Shown here piece after piece: positions 6,745 to 8,768 of a stretch of 8,768 nucleotides of DNA. The DNA comes from CAIXTV01 sp964543995 (lineage in GTDB: Bacteria; Bacteroidota; Bacteroidia; Bacteroidales; CAIXTV01), in contig CAZJBB010000131.1 of assembly GCA_964543995.1 (NCBI GenBank), positions 1-8,768 on the forward strand, in the 5' to 3' direction. Position numbers and translations under genes: made by a program. The notes under the pieces were generated by a model, which made no database searches, had not been told where the DNA came from, and saw nothing but the letters and a program-made list of their open reading frames with translations. The number at the start of each line of letters is the position of its first letter. Position 1 is the first letter of the stretch.

Positions 6745-7655
6745 TGTCGAATTGGAGAGGTAAAACAAGAGGGAATTTATTAGGGTATAAAATATTTGTA
6801 CTTCTCCTTAAAACCCTACCGATTTCTTTTGCTTATTTCGTGCTGAAATTTGTAGCTTTTTACTTTAGCATCTTCTCTCCAAATGCATTTAAATCCATCT
6901 ATTGGTATTTTAGAAATATTCATAAAAAAAGCGCATTAAGTTCAATATTAGGAGTTTATAAGAATTATTACAGCTTTGGGCAAACTTTACTGGATAGAAT
7001 GTTGATGTTTAGTGGGCTGAAGCATTCCTTTCAATATGAATTTATTAATACCGATTCCATTGAAAAAACAATACATGCCGGCGAAAGTGTCATTTTAATT
7101 GGTGCTCACATCGGGAATTGGGAAGTGGCCAATTACCTGATGAAAAACTTTAACTGCAAGAAAATTAATGTGGTATTTCTTGATGCAGAGAATGAAAAAA
7201 TTAAAAAATATATACTTCAAGTTCAAGGATTGAAAAAGATAGAAATAGAGTTGAATCCAATTTTCTTAAAAGAGGATATGACGCATATTTTTGAAATACA
7301 CAATGCCCTTAAAAACAATGAAGTCGTTTTTATTCAAGGCGATAGATATATGGAAGGAGGAAAGACGACTTTAGGAACTTTTTTTAATCGACCTGCTTTA
7401 TTTCCTTTGAGTACTTTTCAGTTGGCGGCAAAGTTTAATTTCCCGACTTTTTGTATTTTCGGAATGAAACACAATAACAAAGTGTATAGGTTATATGCAA
7501 GTGAAAATATTAGAACGTTGAACATGATTGAATCTCAAAAAGTTGAACCTATGCATGTGCTGCGTAATTACATAAATGAATTAGAAAAAATGATAACATT
7601 ATACCCTTATCAGTGGTTTAATTATTATAAATTCTGGCAAACTGAATCCAAATGA
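6744..7655 (+). CDS. LpxL/HtrB-like lipid acyltransferase (LPLAT superfamily)
   Basis: 303 residues, resembling Kdo2-lipid A lauroyl-type acyltransferases that move an acyl group from ACP to a lipid at the inner face of the inner membrane. A hydrophobic segment at about 17-45 serves as an N-terminal membrane anchor. The catalytic H-x4-E motif is AHIGNWE (121-127; His122, Glu127). QGDRYMEGG (198-206) is the second block, and FFNRPALFPL (213-222) matches the substrate/helix block with FP before the next helix. The start chosen is the ATG at 6744, which overlaps the ACP stop. A TTG 27 nt upstream keeps the frame open but would lie inside the ACP gene. Next to a dedicated KS/KR/ACP set it more likely attaches the cluster's acyl product to a lipid than completes ordinary lipid A, as proposed for LPLATs in aryl-polyene clusters. 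The acceptor is unknown. The stop overlaps the next gene by 4 bp (ATGA). Confidence 0.87.
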   Translation: MSNWRGKTRGNLLGYKIFVLLLKTLPISFAYFVLKFVAFYFSIFSPNAFKSIYWYFRNIHKKSALSSILGVYKNYYSFGQTLLDRMLMFSGLKHSFQYEFINTDSIEKTIHAGESVILIGAHIGNWEVANYLMKNFNCKKINVVFLDAENEKIKKYILQVQGLKKIEIELNPIFLKEDMTHIFEIHNALKNNEVVFIQGDRYMEGGKTTLGTFFNRPALFPLSTFQLAAKFNFPTFCIFGMKHNNKVYRLYASENIRTLNMIESQKVEPMHVLRNYINELEKMITLYPYQWFNYYKFWQTESK

Positions 7656-8703
7656 CGCATAGAAAAATACTATTCATATCTGCCAACATCCATATTAAGC
7701 CTTATCCGGTGTATCCCTTAGGGATTTCCTATTTAATGACTTATTTGGATAAGAAATTACCCGATACCGAATTCAAGGTTTTTGATTTTAATCTTGGAGA
7801 GTTAAATGATCTCCCAAAAACAATACGTGAATTTCATCCCGATTACATTGCTATTTCCTTAAGGAATATTGATGATATTGACTCCCAAAAGAAGACCAGT
7901 TTTATTCAGGGGTATGTTGATATCATGAAAACAATAAGGGAAAATTCCCAAAGCGTTGTCATTATGGGTGGGGCCGGATTTTCTATCTTTCCTGAACTTT
8001 TGTATCAAGAGCTTAAACCGGATTTTGCCATCACCGGTGAAGGAGAGGAAAGCATGGTGCAACTCATTCATTCTTTAGAAGAAAAAACGCCTTTTTGCGA
8101 AATTGAAGGGTTGGTATATCAGGATCATCAAAATATTAAAATCAACAGCCGTTCTAATTTTCTTAAGAACTTGGATTTGCATTTATCTGAAGATCTGATT
8201 GACTATTATTGGGATCAATCAGGAATGCTTAGTTTACAAACCAAAAGAGGTTGCCCATACAAATGTATTTATTGCACTTATCCTTTAATTGAAGGGAAGA
8301 AAGTCCGGATGCTTAACGTTGATTTGGTGGTGGAAACCTTAGTTCGATTGTATAAAGAGAAGAAAATCAATTATGTTTTCTTTACGGATTCTGTATTTAA
8401 TATGAATAATGCTTACAATATTGAGTTGGCAGAAAAAATTATTCAATCGGGAATAAAAATTCATTGGGGTGCCTACTTCTCGCCTTACAATTTAAATCAG
8501 GATTTATTGCATCTGATGAAAAAATCAGGATTAAAGCATATTGAATTTGGAACCGAATCCTTGTCTGATACTCAATTGCTTAATTATGGGAAGCATTTTA
8601 CAGTGGAAGATGTCATTAAAAGCTCAGAATATTGCAATAAAGCAGGAGTGTATTTTGCCCATTTTATGATTTTAGGAGGCTGGGGCGAAACGGAAGCTAC
8701 TTT
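7652..8703 (+). CDS. B12-binding-type radical SAM protein, C-terminus missing
   Basis: An open frame from the ATG at 7652 (in an ATGA overlap with the acyltransferase stop) to the contig end, with about 350 genomic residues. The N-terminal 140 residues look like the Rossmann-type cobalamin-binding domain fused to many radical SAM enzymes: PLGISYLMTYL (22-32), DYIAISLRNID, VVIMGGAGFSIFPE (102-115) and ITGEGEESM (127-135). I see no DxHxxG lower-ligand motif. The iron-sulfur motif is Cys201-x3-Cys205-x2-Cys208 (RGCPYKCIYC), followed by the TIM-barrel half with FFTDSVFNMN, HWGAYFSP, IEFGTES and ILGGWGETEA. Relatives include methyltransferases and the BchE- and HpnJ-type enzymes, so radical modification or methylation of the cluster's product or lipid is plausible but not proven. 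The frame reads on through adapter (a tail starting VRQRTRLNSS), which must be ignored. About 100-150 residues are probably missing. Confidence 0.88.
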
Positions 8704-8768
8704 AGTTCGGCAGCGCACACGTCTGAACTCCAGTCACCTGAAGCCATCTCGTATGCCGTCTTCTGCTT
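8704..8768. other. Illumina TruSeq adapter plus index (non-genomic)
   Basis: The mirror of the left end. Bases 8715-8737 match the adapter GCACACGTCT...CAGTCAC exactly, and 8704-8714 match the preceding AGATCGGAAGA with three mismatches. Bases 8738-8745 are the index CTGAAGCC, one base off the CTGAAGCT read at the left end. Bases 8746-8768 are the flow-cell arm ending TCTTCTGCTT. The mismatches suggest a low-coverage, low-quality read end, so the last few genomic bases before 8704 are also less reliable. Confidence 0.97.

Noticed and set aside
7859..8071. 70-codon minus-strand open frame
   Set aside because: Antisense to the radical SAM gene, whose frame shows clear domain motifs through the same bases.
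46..8703. Mobile element, CRISPR array, tRNA or rRNA gene
   Set aside because: No transposase, integrase, direct-repeat array, cloverleaf or rRNA-like sequence was recognised. The genes are densely packed with ordinary spacing.
8702..8768. Continuation of the radical SAM frame to the last base
   Set aside because: The residues after about 350 are a translation of the TruSeq adapter and index, not protein.

Overview
The window looks like an 8.66-kb genomic fragment of a low-GC Gram-negative bacterium, most likely from the phylum Bacteroidota. The reasons are promoter boxes of the Bacteroidota type (TTG, about 20 nt, TAnnTTTG) in the one real intergenic region, scarce Shine-Dalgarno sequences, a HU-like/SPOR membrane protein of a type I know from that phylum, and a FabG/ketosynthase pair resembling those in Bacteroidota aryl-polyene/flexirubin clusters. 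CMP-KDO synthetase implies an outer membrane with LPS. I cannot resolve the class. Both ends are not genomic: bases 1-45 and about 8704-8768 are Illumina TruSeq adapter with index, so the outermost genes are truncated and their apparent termini are artefacts.

Left block (46-4254, minus strand): five tightly packed genes, read right to left. They are an MFS permease resembling the MFSD1 family, a deoxynucleoside kinase, kdsB (CMP-KDO synthetase), a membrane protein with two HU-like domains and a SPOR domain, and trmB (tRNA m7G46 methyltransferase, C-terminus lost in the adapter). Gaps are 38, 19, 3 and 5 bp, consistent with one operon. The content is mixed housekeeping: nucleotide salvage, envelope sugar activation, peptidoglycan or nucleoid-associated function and tRNA modification.

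Divergent intergenic region (4255-4530, 276 bp): this holds a good minus-strand promoter for the MFS gene with a near-perfect 20-bp palindrome just upstream of its -33 box. It also holds two candidate plus-strand promoters for the right block and a second, 11-bp imperfect inverted repeat. The proximal plus-strand promoter lies so close to the fabG ATG that its transcript would be leaderless or nearly so.

Right block (4531 to the end, plus strand): fabG-type ketoreductase, beta-ketoacyl-ACP synthase, acyl carrier protein, LpxL-like lipid acyltransferase and a B12-binding-type radical SAM enzyme (truncated). Three of the four junctions are stop/start overlaps (TAATG, TAATG, ATGA), so this is almost certainly one translationally coupled operon. 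Ketosynthase, ketoreductase and a dedicated ACP make and carry a beta-keto/hydroxyacyl chain, an LPLAT could move the product to a lipid, and the radical SAM enzyme could modify it. The set looks like the start of a type II fatty-acid/polyketide-like cluster of the aryl polyene/flexirubin/dialkylresorcinol kind. Diagnostic partners (dehydratase, ammonia lyase, DarA/DarB, chain-length factor, exporter) would lie beyond the right edge and are not seen. No RNA genes, mobile elements or CRISPR arrays were recognised.
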